From NCBI GenBank assembly GCA_016744355.1, contig JADGEN010000005.1:1-64000 (forward strand): a stretch of DNA of 64,000 nucleotides. Reading direction: 5' to 3'. This document shows, piece after piece, positions 17,678 through 26,273 of this stretch. The notes beneath the pieces are model-generated. The model was given only the letters and a program-made list of their open reading frames with translations, did no database searches and had not been told where the DNA came from. The position numbers were made by a program, and so were the translations under genes. The stretch is from Halieaceae bacterium (lineage in GTDB: Bacteria; Pseudomonadota; Gammaproteobacteria; Pseudomonadales; Halieaceae). Numbering within the stretch: position 1 is the stretch's first letter; each line of letters opens with the position of its first letter.

Positions 17678-19027
17678 TCAGTCCTCAGTCCAGGGTTCCC
17701 GCATGCTGACAAATTCTTCCGCGGCAGTGGGGTGTATCCCGATGGTATTGTCAAACATGGCCTTGGTGGCTCCGGCTTTCATGGCTATGGCGATGCCCTG
17801 CATGATTTCGCCAGCATCGGGCCCCATCATATGAACGCCCACCACGCGGTCAGTGGATTTATCCACGATGAGTTTCATAAAAGTTTTTTCATCGCGTCCG
17901 CCAATAGTGTGCTTCATTGCCCGGAACGTGGATTTAAACAGGCGAATGTGCCCGAATTTGGCATGGGCCTCATCCTCGGTATACCCCACGGTGCCAATGT
18001 TGGGCTGGCAAAAGACCGCAGTTGGGATAAAGTCGTATTCAACATCACGATTCATCTTGTCGAATTGCCGACGTGCAAAGGACATACCCTCCGCCAGCGC
18101 TACTGGTGTAAGTTCCATGCCGCCTATAACATCGCCAACGGCAAAGATGCTCGGCTCTGAGGTAGAAAAATGTTCATCCACGGCGATGAAACCCATGCCA
18201 GTGAGCTCTACATTTACATTCTCCAGACCCAGATCAGTAAGGTGTGGTCTGCGGCCGGTGGCATAGAGCACGGCGTCGGCGCCAATTGATGTTCCATCAC
18301 TGAGCTGTAGCTCAAGACCATCGTCTGTTTCCGTAATAGATTCCACGTCAGTTTCAAAGCGCAGGTTTACGCCGCTTTTAGAGATTTCCTGCGCCGCATG
18401 GGCGCGAATGTCCGGGTCAAACCCGCGCAAAAACAGAGGCCCCCGGTAAAACTGTGTTACATCGGCGCCCAGACCATTGAAAATTCCGGCAAACTCCACG
18501 GCGATATAGCCTCCCCCAACAATGACCATGCGCTTGGGAAACGATTCCAGGTCAAAAACCTGATTGGAGTTCACCGCCAGTTCGCTGCCGGGTATATCCG
18601 GCACAAAGGGCCAGCCGCCGGTGGCAATGAGAATTTTCTCAGCGCTGTATTGCTTATCATTAACTTCGACAGTGTGTGCATCCACGATACGGGCGCGGCC
18701 ATTCATAGTGTCTACGTTGACACCGTCTAACATGTTTCGATAGATACCATTAAGACGTGAAATTTCGTCCTTTTTGTTGTCACGCAGGGTAGCCCAGTTA
18801 AAGTCGGGCGTCGTACTGTCCCAACCGAAGCCGCGTGCATCCTCAAATGCATGGCTATATTCAGAGGCGTAGACATAGAGTTTTTTTGGCACGCAACCTA
18901 CGTTGACACATGTGCCTCCCATGTAGCGGTCTTCGGCCACCGCCACTTTGGCACCAAAACCCGCAGCCATACGCGCGGCCCTGACGCCGCCTGAACCTGC
19001 ACCGATGACGAATAGATCGTAATCCAT
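17678..19027 (-). CDS. gor: Glutathione-disulfide reductase
   Basis: The 449-residue flavoprotein (E. coli Gor has 450) reduces glutathione disulfide with NADPH in the cytoplasm. It has the FAD motif Gly-Ala-Gly-Ser-Gly-Gly (9-14), redox-active Cys pair in [13 protein letters not shown] near 37-49, the NADPH motif Gly-Gly-Gly-Tyr-Ile-Ala-Val-Glu-Phe, and the C-terminal His-Pro-Thr-Ala-Ala-Glu-Glu active-site segment. I chose the ATG at 19027 with AGGAGA ten bases upstream over a TTG at 19057. It is first in the operon that continues into TauE/SafE and the Gld-like exporter. Confidence 0.93.
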   Translation of the reverse strand: MDYDLFVIGAGSGGVRAARMAAGFGAKVAVAEDRYMGGTCVNVGCVPKKLYVYASEYSHAFEDARGFGWDSTTPDFNWATLRDNKKDEISRLNGIYRNMLDGVNVDTMNGRARIVDAHTVEVNDKQYSAEKILIATGGWPFVPDIPGSELAVNSNQVFDLESFPKRMVIVGGGYIAVEFAGIFNGLGADVTQFYRGPLFLRGFDPDIRAHAAQEISKSGVNLRFETDVESITETDDGLELQLSDGTSIGADAVLYATGRRPHLTDLGLENVNVELTGMGFIAVDEHFSTSEPSIFAVGDVIGGMELTPVALAEGMSFARRQFDKMNRDVEYDFIPTAVFCQPNIGTVGYTEDEAHAKFGHIRLFKSTFRAMKHTIGGRDEKTFMKLIVDKSTDRVVGVHMMGPDAGEIMQGIAIAMKAGATKAMFDNTIGIHPTAAEEFVSMREPWTED

Positions 19028-19129
19028 ATCTCTGACTCTCCTAGTAGTAGTGGGCAATTCTAGCGCAAAAGCTATAGCACCGCGCTAATTCCGCTATGAT
19101 GGGACAACTTTTGTAGAGGAAGATTCACT

Positions 19130-20491
19130 ATGTTGAAAGGCATGACATGGGTGTTAGTGAGCCTGCTGTTGCTAATGATTTGGATTTACCTGCCAATGGG
19201 CGCTCATATTGCCACGGGTTATTCGGCGAAGCAGCTGTGTTCGGGTGTTTTTGTGGCGGGTCTGCCAGAAGAGTTTGTTGTAGAGACTGATATCAACCCG
19301 AGAATGGCAATTTTGGGTCCAATGCTTTCTCTGTTGGATATGCGACTTGATGAGCGCGAGAAACAGGTTGAGTCTAAATTTTTGGGCTTTACCAGTATCG
19401 CAAAATACAAACCAGCTACCGGTTGCACGCTCAACCCCCACGCTGAGATGGACGCGCCGGTTTCGTCAGGGCCCGTGTTTATTACAACAGAGGCCTCTGA
19501 GATGCCAGTAACTGCGCCACCCGGACAGTTGGAATCCGCTTTTCAGGGCGCTTTCGCAGAGCCAGTTGACGCAGGGCGAAATACTTTGGCACTTCTGGTT
19601 ATGCATAAAGGTAAAGTGATTGCGGAACGCTATTTGCCGCCGGTTAGTGTGGACACGCCAATGCAGGGTTGGTCGATGAATAAAAGCCTGGTTGCAACGT
19701 GGGTTGGTTTGCAAGTGAGGCAGGGGCAGCTGTCATTAGGATTACCTGTGCTAGAGGCTTTGCAGGCGAGTGGCGCAGAGCTTAGCGAAATTGAGCACAA
19801 AATTGACCCTGCTCTAACCCTGTTCAATCTGTTGCATATGGAGAGCGGTTTTGATTTTGTTGAAACTTACTTGCCCGGTGACGATGCAACGAAAATGCTC
19901 TACGACAATCCGGCCATGTGGCGGGTAGCGCCAGGAAAGGGGCACATCTTCCCACCCGGTGAACATTTTAGTTACTCCAGTGGCGATACCAACCTTGCGA
20001 CATTTTTGTGGCAAGCCTCTCTGGACGGTCAGCACTACACCTCCTGGATGGAAGAGCGCTTTTGGGGGCCTCTTGGTCTGCGCACTGTCATTTCTGAACC
20101 AGATTCCAGCGGTGTGCAGGTAGGTTCTTCCTATAGCTATATGACCGCGAGGGACTGGGGGCGTTTGGGGCAGTTTTGGCTGGACGCCTGGCACGATCGC
20201 AATGATTTGTTGCCGCAGGGTTGGCAGCGCGAAGCCACACAGCCCACTGCGTCTAATACCGATGGCGACTACGGCCTTGGGTTTTGGCTCAACACCAAGG
20301 CCAGTAAATTGCCTTCACTGCCTAAGAACTTGTTTTATGCAGGGGGCAATGCCGGGCAGCGGGTGATGGTGTTACCCGATGAAGAGTTGGTTATCGTGCG
20401 TCTGGGTTTAAGTGAAAGTGGCGTTGATCAGGGCGTGGAGCCGTTCGTGCGTGAGTTACTGGATGTGCACAAGAGAGGGGGTCTGCAGTGA
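19130..20491 (+). CDS. Membrane-anchored serine hydrolase (beta-lactamase/class C PBP fold)
   Basis: The 453-residue protein has an N-terminal membrane segment (about 4-28), then a roughly 110-residue poorly recognised region and a beta-lactamase-family domain from about 145. The catalytic motif Ser182-Met-Asn-Lys185 and second motif Tyr282-Ser-Ser are present; near the end, Gly-Gly-Asn-Ala-Gly-Gln probably replaces the Lys-Thr-Gly box. Family members are esterases, peptidases or carboxylesterases more often than true beta-lactamases. The MOSC gene overlaps its stop (GTGA), so they are co-translated. Substrate is unknown. Confidence 0.85.
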   Translation: MLKGMTWVLVSLLLLMIWIYLPMGAHIATGYSAKQLCSGVFVAGLPEEFVVETDINPRMAILGPMLSLLDMRLDEREKQVESKFLGFTSIAKYKPATGCTLNPHAEMDAPVSSGPVFITTEASEMPVTAPPGQLESAFQGAFAEPVDAGRNTLALLVMHKGKVIAERYLPPVSVDTPMQGWSMNKSLVATWVGLQVRQGQLSLGLPVLEALQASGAELSEIEHKIDPALTLFNLLHMESGFDFVETYLPGDDATKMLYDNPAMWRVAPGKGHIFPPGEHFSYSSGDTNLATFLWQASLDGQHYTSWMEERFWGPLGLRTVISEPDSSGVQVGSSYSYMTARDWGRLGQFWLDAWHDRNDLLPQGWQREATQPTASNTDGDYGLGFWLNTKASKLPSLPKNLFYAGGNAGQRVMVLPDEELVIVRLGLSESGVDQGVEPFVRELLDVHKRGGLQ

Positions 20492-21270
20492 ATGATTTGA
20501 CGCTCACGGAAATAAACATTTACCCGGTTAAATCTTTTGCTGGCATCGCTTTGGGTAGCGTGCAATTGGATCGCTTCGGCCCCCATGGGGACAGGCGCTG
20601 GGCATTGGTGGATGACAAGGGCGTCGCTATTACTCAGCGTGAAGATCCGCGGCTGGCCCTGATAAAAACCCAGTTGTCTGGCGATACCTTGATTCTGCGA
20701 TTGCGAGAGGAATGCATCGAGATACCCATACCGGGCACCGATGCGCAAAAATGTCAGCTGAGGGTGTGGGCAGATGATGCGGGACAAGAGGCGGCTGCGT
20801 GGCTAAGCAACAATTTAGGCAGGAAGTGCCGACTGGCCTATATCCCGGAAGACAGTATTCGCCTGGTTGATGGCATTTACGCCAGCGCCGGAGAAACCGT
20901 GGGTTTCGCAGATGCCTTCCCGGTGTTGCTGATCTCACAGGCGTCATTGGATGACCTGAACTTGCGCATGGAAGCTATGGTTCCTATGAACAGATTTCGC
21001 CCCAACCTGGTGGTATCCGGTTGCGAGCCGTTTGCAGAAGACAGCTGGAAACGAATTAGGGTGGGAGATGTAGAGTTTGACTTGGTAAAGCCCTGCGATC
21101 GCTGTGTAATGCCTTCCATTGACCAGAATACGGCCGAGCGGGATACGAAAATCAACCGGGTTCTGGCCAGCTATCGGCGACGTGACGGAAAAATCTACTT
21201 TGGCCAAAATTTGTTGTACCGAAAGATGGGAAAATTACACTTATCCTCACCCGTTGAGGTGATAGAATAG
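20488..21270 (+). CDS. MOSC-domain protein (YcbX-like, N-terminal beta-barrel plus MOSC)
   Basis: The 260-residue protein has the MOSC N-terminal beta-barrel (about 1-95; Tyr-Pro-Val-Lys-Ser motif at 12-16) and a C-terminal MOSC domain (about 115-255) with the conserved Cys206 in Pro-Cys-Asp-Arg-Cys-Val-Met-Pro. MOSC proteins bind molybdenum cofactor, often reducing N-hydroxylated compounds together with a ferredoxin-like domain; here no 2Fe-2S domain is attached. The GTG start overlaps the preceding stop codon and has a purine-rich AGAGGGGG upstream. It is translationally coupled with the serine hydrolase, though a metabolic link is unclear. Confidence 0.87.
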   Translation: MNDLTLTEINIYPVKSFAGIALGSVQLDRFGPHGDRRWALVDDKGVAITQREDPRLALIKTQLSGDTLILRLREECIEIPIPGTDAQKCQLRVWADDAGQEAAAWLSNNLGRKCRLAYIPEDSIRLVDGIYASAGETVGFADAFPVLLISQASLDDLNLRMEAMVPMNRFRPNLVVSGCEPFAEDSWKRIRVGDVEFDLVKPCDRCVMPSIDQNTAERDTKINRVLASYRRRDGKIYFGQNLLYRKMGKLHLSSPVEVIE

Positions 21271-21344
21271 CCGCGCTTTTCGGGAGGGGTCTCTTTTCCG
21301 ACGGATAAAAGTCTAAGAACTACAGGATTACAAGGGTATATACC

Positions 21345-22385
21345 ATGACAATCACCAAGCTCGCGCTGATTTCAGCGCTACTTTGCAGTGTGTCCATTTT
21401 TGCTTCAGCAGCAGAAACAACCACACCCCAGGACGAAATTTTACTAAAAAATGGCTCTAGAGTTATCGGGGCTGTGACGGCGTCCCGCGACGGTGTGGTC
21501 ACCATAGACACAAGCTTCGCCGGCACATTGACTATTAAGATTGAAGAAATTCAGTCCATGCAAACTAAAGGCTCTCTGGTAATGCAGATGGCCGATGGAC
21601 AAATTGTTGAAAACAAGCCCGTAACTATTGAGGGCGAGCAGGTAACTATTGCTCCCAACAGTGCCGATGCACTCGATTACGCTCTGGCGGATGTGTTGTT
21701 GGTTAACCCGGAGCCCTGGGAATTGGGCGAGGGATATAAAGCGTCCGGAAATGTGAGCTTTGCCATGGTGATGCAGCGAGGCAACACCGAAAGTGATGAA
21801 ATGGATTATCGGCTCGAGTCGATATGGCGCAGTTTGCGAGACCGCTATACGGTTCGTTTGGATGGCGAGTTTGATGAAACTTCCGGTATAAAAACAGCGG
21901 ACAAGTGGAAAGTCGTAGGTAAGTACGATTACTTTCTTGATGGTCCCTGGTATGTGGGTGTCAATGCTTCGGCAGAGCAGAATGAATTTGCCGACTTGAA
22001 CTTGCGGTATTTTGTGGGTCCATATGCGGGACGCAAGTTTTATGACCAGCCGGTGTTCTCACTGGAGGGTGAACTGGGTTTGTCTTATGTTAACGAAGAT
22101 TTCAACATCGCGGAGGACCAGGATTACCCTGGTGCTAACTGGAGTATCCGTATGGCCAGTAATTATCTGGGTGGCGATACCAACTTGTATCTCAACCACG
22201 ATGCTATCTGGAACCTGGATACCACTTCGGACATAATTCTAAATACTGCGTTTGGCCTGTCTTTCCCTTTGCTGGGTAGCTTGGAGGCAGCTGCAGAAAT
22301 CCTCTATGAGTACGACTCAGGCGCGGTTAAAGGCATTGAAAAAATGGACGAAACCTACAACTTCCGTATTGGATATACCTGGTAG
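21345..22385 (+). CDS. DUF481 outer-membrane beta-barrel protein
   Basis: The 346-residue protein has a signal peptide (about 1-22, ending Ala-Ser-Ala) and a DUF481 C-terminal half predicted as a beta-barrel. Its alternating aromatic strands end in Phe-Arg-Ile-Gly-Tyr-Thr-Trp, the aromatic C terminus expected of an outer-membrane protein. The N-terminal 100 mature residues contain strand repeats around Val-Ile-Gly-Ala-Val-Thr and Ile-Glu-Glu-Ile-Gln, reminiscent of the small ligand domain often seen before DUF481. E. coli YdiY is of this family; function is unknown. It has its own promoter region and ends two bases from the convergent DAHP synthase gene. Confidence 0.85.
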   Translation: MTITKLALISALLCSVSIFASAAETTTPQDEILLKNGSRVIGAVTASRDGVVTIDTSFAGTLTIKIEEIQSMQTKGSLVMQMADGQIVENKPVTIEGEQVTIAPNSADALDYALADVLLVNPEPWELGEGYKASGNVSFAMVMQRGNTESDEMDYRLESIWRSLRDRYTVRLDGEFDETSGIKTADKWKVVGKYDYFLDGPWYVGVNASAEQNEFADLNLRYFVGPYAGRKFYDQPVFSLEGELGLSYVNEDFNIAEDQDYPGANWSIRMASNYLGGDTNLYLNHDAIWNLDTTSDIILNTAFGLSFPLLGSLEAAAEILYEYDSGAVKGIEKMDETYNFRIGYTW

Positions 22386-22387
22386 TT

Positions 22388-23443
22388 TTAGCCTGATTTC
22401 CTCACCGCTGCTGCCAGCTGTTGCAGCAGCGGCGTAGTTTCCTCCACCGACAAACAGCCGTCTGTAATACTTTGCCCATAGACTAAATCTTCTCCTGAGA
22501 CCACCTTCTGGCTGCCTGCTATGAGGTGGCTTTCCAGCATGATGCCCCGAATCGCGCGCTGCCCCTGCTCAATTTGTTCGCACAAAGAAGACATTACCTG
22601 CGCCTGGCGCGCTGGGTCTTTTTGACTGTTGCCGTGGCTACAATCGACGATTAAAGAAGCTGGCAGCTGGTGTTCTGCCAATGCCATCGCCGCATCATGC
22701 ACGTCTTTGGCGTTGTAGTTTGGACCACTGGAGCCACCGCCGCGCAAAATCAGGTAGCTGTGCGGGTTGCCAGTGGACTGCAGTATTGCCGGTGTCCCCT
22801 CTGCGGTTAGCGAAGGAAACCAGTGTGAGTGTCTAGCCGAGCGAATGGCGTCTATGGCAACACCGATATCGCCGTTTGTGCCATTTTTGAATCCAACGGG
22901 CATCGACAAGCCCGAGGCGAGTTCTCTATGAATCTGGCTCTCCACAGTTCTGGCGCCGATAGCCCCTAAACTGATCAATTCCGCATAGTACTGACCCAGG
23001 GTCGTGTCCAGAAATTCGGTGGCGGCTGGGAGTCCCAGCTCTGCCACATCGAGCAACACCTTACGAGCCAGATGCAGGCCCTTGTTAATGTGAAAGCTAT
23101 TGTCCAGGTCCGGGTCGCTTATCAGGCCTTTCCATCCCACCACCGTGCGGGGTTTTTCAAAGTAGACTCGCAGTACTGGGAAAATGGCGTCGGACAATGG
23201 TTGGCATATGTCTTTGAATTTTGCGGCAAAGTCCAGCAGTGCTGCCGGGTCGTGTACGGAGCAGGGTCCCACTATTGCCAAAACACGTGGGTCTTTTCCC
23301 TGCAGAATGTTTTCAATAGTGCGCCGGGCACCGGCAATAGTAGCTGCCTGCTCATCTTTCAGCGGGAGTTCTTCTGCCAAAATCCATGGGGAGATGAGGG
23401 GCCGGGTGTGGCCTATACGAATGTTGCCGGTAGTATCGTTCAT
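22388..23443 (-). CDS. 3-deoxy-7-phosphoheptulonate synthase (DAHP synthase, type I)
   Basis: This 351-residue enzyme condenses phosphoenolpyruvate and erythrose 4-phosphate, the first step of the shikimate pathway, in the cytoplasm. It has the family signatures Gly-Pro-Cys-Ser-Val-His-Asp (metal-binding Cys61), Tyr-Phe-Glu-Lys-Pro-Arg-Thr-Val-Val-Gly-Trp-Lys-Gly (93-105), Asp-Cys-Ser-His-Gly-Asn-Ser (with a metal His) and the C-terminal Gly-x-Ser-Ile-Thr-Asp-Gly-Cys. The length matches AroF/AroG/AroH. Which feedback amino acid it responds to cannot be read safely. It is an isolated gene, convergent with DUF481. Confidence 0.93.
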   Translation of the reverse strand: MNDTTGNIRIGHTRPLISPWILAEELPLKDEQAATIAGARRTIENILQGKDPRVLAIVGPCSVHDPAALLDFAAKFKDICQPLSDAIFPVLRVYFEKPRTVVGWKGLISDPDLDNSFHINKGLHLARKVLLDVAELGLPAATEFLDTTLGQYYAELISLGAIGARTVESQIHRELASGLSMPVGFKNGTNGDIGVAIDAIRSARHSHWFPSLTAEGTPAILQSTGNPHSYLILRGGGSSGPNYNAKDVHDAAMALAEHQLPASLIVDCSHGNSQKDPARQAQVMSSLCEQIEQGQRAIRGIMLESHLIAGSQKVVSGEDLVYGQSITDGCLSVEETTPLLQQLAAAVRKSG

Positions 23444-23524
23444 GGTTATTACTAAATGACCAGATGTAGGGGTGGCACATTGTGGCGCACCCTGGCAATC
23501 ACTGGCAAGCCCGGTGATCGGGGT

Positions 23525-24958
23525 TTACTCGGCCGCTTCTCGACGCTCGCGCAATTGTGCTTGAATATCTTCAACCCGGGCCTTGCTCAAGTTAATTTTC
23601 AATACAAAGTACACAGCCACTAACAGGGCTGGAATGATGCCCAGACCCATGGCATAAACGAGGCCATTTTGAGTGGCCTGCGGCACGCTTCCAGGTAGCA
23701 TACCTGTCTCCAGCCCGATAACGTCCAACGCGATACCGGCGTAGACGGGGCCAAATATTGCAGCAAATTTCGCGATAAAATTCAGCACAGCAAAAAAGCC
23801 AGCTTCCTGGCGTAAGCCGTGGTCCAATTCGTGTTCGTCGGTAATGTCAGAAATGATGGAATAGGTTGTTATGGCACGTATCAGGTAGCAGTACATGAAG
23901 ATCATCATGAAGACCAGATTGAGTACGAACGGGATTGTTTGGTTACCCTCAGGGAATAGCCCCAGCATTTTTGCAGGGTATAGCCATAGGCAATCCAGAA
24001 TCAGGGCAATCAGCGCATACTGCAGCAGGTGGTGTTTTTGAAAGCGGGCGCTTAATCCCCGTAAAGTGAACATCACCAGGCCAATCGCTACCAGGCTGGG
24101 TAGCGCCAGTATGGTCGATATTTCTGTGGCGCTAAATTCCCAGTAATAGGTCCAGGACAACATATTCAGTGTTGAGATGGTGCCCCAGGAGACCATCGCT
24201 GCAACTTCATAGCCGATCATATAGCGGAACGAGCTGTTCTCGAGGGTGCGCACCAGGTCCCGAAACAGGGCGCGTATGTTGTCCCAGGGACCTTTTACGG
24301 CGAGATTGCCCGCTGTAGAGGGCACTATATAGTTTCTGGTGCCCCAGGTGGTTAGCGTGCCCATTACCAGCACGGCAATACACGACAGCGCGCCGTAGAT
24401 GGGGTAGTTGGAGTCGACGAAACGACCATCAACACCGTCATTACTGGAAAATATCCACAGTAGACCCACTGCGGGGAGCAGCACCGTAAACAGAAAAGTG
24501 AATACCATGCGAGCGCCCATGGTGTTACTGCGTTCCTGATAGTCGCTGGTGATTTCGGCTGAGAGCGCGAGATGGGGGATGGAGAATGTGGTGAGAAAGG
24601 TGCGTATCCACAGTGTCCAAAATAGAAGCCAGGCCCCAAGCCAGGTGGTATTTTCAATAACGATTTGAGGTGGCGTGAACAAGCCGATAAAGCCCAGCCC
24701 CAGAGGTAATATGCTCAGCACGAGAAACGGGTGGCGGCGACCGAAGCGGCTGCGTAATTTATCTGACCAACCGCCTACCAGCGGGTCTGTTATGCCATCC
24801 CATACAAGTGCCAGCGACAAAGCCACGCCGGTTACTGTACCACTCAGGCCCAGCACCTGAGTGTAGAACATCAACACAAACATGGAATACGCCGCTTCCT
24901 TGACCGCGTAGACTGCGCCACCCGAGCCGTAAAGAATGCGCGTTTTAAGGTCTACCAT
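23525..24958 (-). CDS. GPH-family sugar/cation symporter (MFS_2)
   Basis: A 477-residue inner-membrane protein with about 12 hydrophobic helices. It shows the family motif Gly-Gly-x-Ser-Asp-Lys-x-Arg-Ser-Arg-x-Gly-Arg-Arg-His-Pro (about 62-76) after the second helix, preceded by Asp-Gly-Ile-Thr-Asp-Pro-Leu, both typical of glycoside-pentoside-hexuronide:cation symporters. No sugar-metabolism genes lie alongside, so the substrate is open. The Glu-Glu-rich C-terminal tail is charged and cytoplasmic. It is separate from the zinc-ribbon gene upstream by a terminator at 24991-25013. Confidence 0.86.
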   Translation of the reverse strand: MVDLKTRILYGSGGAVYAVKEAAYSMFVLMFYTQVLGLSGTVTGVALSLALVWDGITDPLVGGWSDKLRSRFGRRHPFLVLSILPLGLGFIGLFTPPQIVIENTTWLGAWLLFWTLWIRTFLTTFSIPHLALSAEITSDYQERSNTMGARMVFTFLFTVLLPAVGLLWIFSSNDGVDGRFVDSNYPIYGALSCIAVLVMGTLTTWGTRNYIVPSTAGNLAVKGPWDNIRALFRDLVRTLENSSFRYMIGYEVAAMVSWGTISTLNMLSWTYYWEFSATEISTILALPSLVAIGLVMFTLRGLSARFQKHHLLQYALIALILDCLWLYPAKMLGLFPEGNQTIPFVLNLVFMMIFMYCYLIRAITTYSIISDITDEHELDHGLRQEAGFFAVLNFIAKFAAIFGPVYAGIALDVIGLETGMLPGSVPQATQNGLVYAMGLGIIPALLVAVYFVLKINLSKARVEDIQAQLRERREAAE

Positions 24959-24990
24959 CAGTTAGCCGTAAAACATAAATGACAGACACA

Positions 24991-25013
24991 AAAAAGGGCG
25001 ATATATCTCGCCC
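24991..25013 (-). terminator. Rho-independent terminator of the zinc-ribbon gene
   Basis: GGGCGA (24996-25001) pairs with TCGCCC (25008-25013) around a 6-base loop. Read on the minus strand, the hairpin is followed by TTTTT (24995-24991), just after the zinc-ribbon gene's stop. Confidence 0.8.
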
Positions 25014-25039
25014 TTCGCAGTAAGCAGGAACCGTTAATA

Positions 25040-25438
25040 TCAACGCTTTCCTTTGATCAGTCCTCGAAACCAATCCGCCAGTGTTTCGTGTTTGAAGTCG
25101 GTAAATTCGCCGGCATCCATGAACATCCCATGTTCGCTACAGGTTTCGTACCAGATATGTGGTTGAGTCGGGTCGGAGGTTTTCTCCATATCTTTACCAC
25201 AGCGAGGGCAGGCGATGTCTTCAACAGCATCCCATTTCTTGCCTTCATCTGAACTTCCGGTGTCTAGAGCGTGCCCCATCCACTTTTCTTTCAGAATATC
25301 TGCTTCCCCAGTGTCAAACCACATACCCTTGCAATTGGTGCAGCGGTCTACGGTCAGATCACCGCCGTAGGTGATTTCTTCCATGCCGTGTCCACATTTT
25401 GGGCATTCAATACAATGTACGTCCGGGTTGTATTCCAT
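25040..25438 (-). CDS. Double zinc-ribbon protein (zf-TFIIB-like)
   Basis: The 132-residue protein contains two zinc-ribbon units: Cys12-x-x-Cys15 with Cys33-x-x-Cys36, and Cys77-x-x-Cys80 with Cys100-x-x-His103. The first unit has the Cys-Thr-Asn-Cys-Lys-Gly-Met-Trp-Phe-Asp motif typical of the TFIIB-like zinc-finger family of bacteria. Such proteins are common, small and functionally uncharacterised, perhaps in protein or nucleic-acid binding. It ends with a basic Lys-Gly-Lys-Arg tail and is monocistronic with its own terminator. Confidence 0.87.
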   Translation of the reverse strand: MEYNPDVHCIECPKCGHGMEEITYGGDLTVDRCTNCKGMWFDTGEADILKEKWMGHALDTGSSDEGKKWDAVEDIACPRCGKDMEKTSDPTQPHIWYETCSEHGMFMDAGEFTDFKHETLADWFRGLIKGKR

Positions 25439-25513
25439 CAGGGTTCCCCATCGAGTTCCGGTTATTTTATTTATTCACGACCCACTAAAGGGGTACAGGC
25501 GTAAGATTCTAGC

Positions 25514-25541
25514 TCACGCAGCGGCAATTGTCTCTGCGTGA
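25514..25541. other. Intergenic stem-loop
   Basis: A perfect 8-bp inverted repeat (TCACGCAG at 25514-25521, CTGCGTGA at 25534-25541) with a 12-base loop lies in the divergent region between the zinc-ribbon and cytochrome genes. No T tract follows on either strand. It could be a leader structure of either transcript; function is unknown. Confidence 0.4.
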
Positions 25542-25595
25542 TGGGTAATTTTAAACTACCTTTAGTGTTGGTTAGTTTTAATCTCTGCATTAAAC

Positions 25596-25611
25596 TTGTA
25601 CAATCGTACAA
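25596..25611. promoter_or_regulatory. Perfect palindrome upstream of the cytochrome operon
   Basis: TTGTAC at 25596-25601 and GTACAA at 25606-25611 form a perfect inverted repeat separated by four bases, 33 bases before the first ATG of the cytochrome operon. The size and symmetry fit a dimeric repressor or activator site. No regulator gene lies next to it. Confidence 0.45.
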
Positions 25612-25644
25612 CTTAATTGGCGTAGCCCGGCGGGATAGGTGGAT

Positions 25645-26268
25645 ATGAGACAGTTTTTGATGCTTTGCGCAGGCCTGATGCTTGCACTTGCAAATGTTGT
25701 ACAGGCGGCAGATACCTCGGCAGGGGAGAAAGCATACGCCAGTTGTGTGGCATGTCATGGCGCCAGTGGCGAAGGAAGTGTGGCACTCGGTGGGCCAGCA
25801 TTGGCCGGCCAACATGAAGCATACCTTGTGCGCCAGCTAACTAATTTCAGAGCGGGTCTGCGTGGAGCAGATGCCAGCGACGTAAGAGGGATGCAAATGC
25901 GTGGTATGGCAGCGGCCCTGGCCGATGATACCGCTGTCGGTGACGTCGCCGCATATCTCGCGGGCTTGCCACAACAGGTACAGAGCACAGAGACCGCCGA
26001 TGCCGATATGCGCAACGGGGAGAACCAATACAATGGTGCCTGTGGAGCCTGTCACGGGGGGCAAGCGCAAGGTAACGTAGGCTTGAGCTCTCCCAGACTG
26101 GCGGGCTTGGACGCCGGCTACCTGAAATTACAGTACCAAAATTTCGCTGCAGGAATCCGAGGTGCCCACCCTGATGACCGCCTGGGTCAACAGATGAAAA
26201 TGATGGCCACTATGCTGTCCAGCGAGAAAGACCTCGATGATGTTGTTGCCTTTATAGTTAGCCAATAA
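25645..26268 (+). CDS. Dihaem cytochrome c4-like protein
   Basis: This 207-residue periplasmic cytochrome has a signal peptide (about 1-21, ending Gln-Ala-Ala) and two haem c sites, Cys34-Val-Ala-Cys-His38 and Cys133-Gly-Ala-Cys-His137. Each is followed by an appropriately spaced Met-rich segment (Met-x-Met-x-x-Met-Ala, then Met-Lys-Met-Met-Ala) giving the distal Met ligands. Spacing and the internal duplication match cytochrome c4, a two-domain electron carrier. The ATG at 25645 follows AGGTGG closely; an upstream GTG at 25639 is an alternative. It is first in a three-gene cytochrome operon; the next gene begins five bases after the stop. Confidence 0.88.
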   Translation: MRQFLMLCAGLMLALANVVQAADTSAGEKAYASCVACHGASGEGSVALGGPALAGQHEAYLVRQLTNFRAGLRGADASDVRGMQMRGMAAALADDTAVGDVAAYLAGLPQQVQSTETADADMRNGENQYNGACGACHGGQAQGNVGLSSPRLAGLDAGYLKLQYQNFAAGIRGAHPDDRLGQQMKMMATMLSSEKDLDDVVAFIVSQ

Positions 26269-26273
26269 ATACT

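Noticed and set aside
17116..17709. 197-codon open reading frame on the + strand within the TauE/SafE gene
   Set aside because: It lies antisense to a well-supported membrane protein, has no recognisable domain and no ribosome-binding site.
19130..20491. The serine hydrolase as an antibiotic-resistance beta-lactamase
   Set aside because: It has the Ser-x-x-Lys and Tyr-x-Ser motifs but no clear Lys-Thr-Gly box, and is membrane-anchored with an extra region; family members are usually esterases or peptidases.
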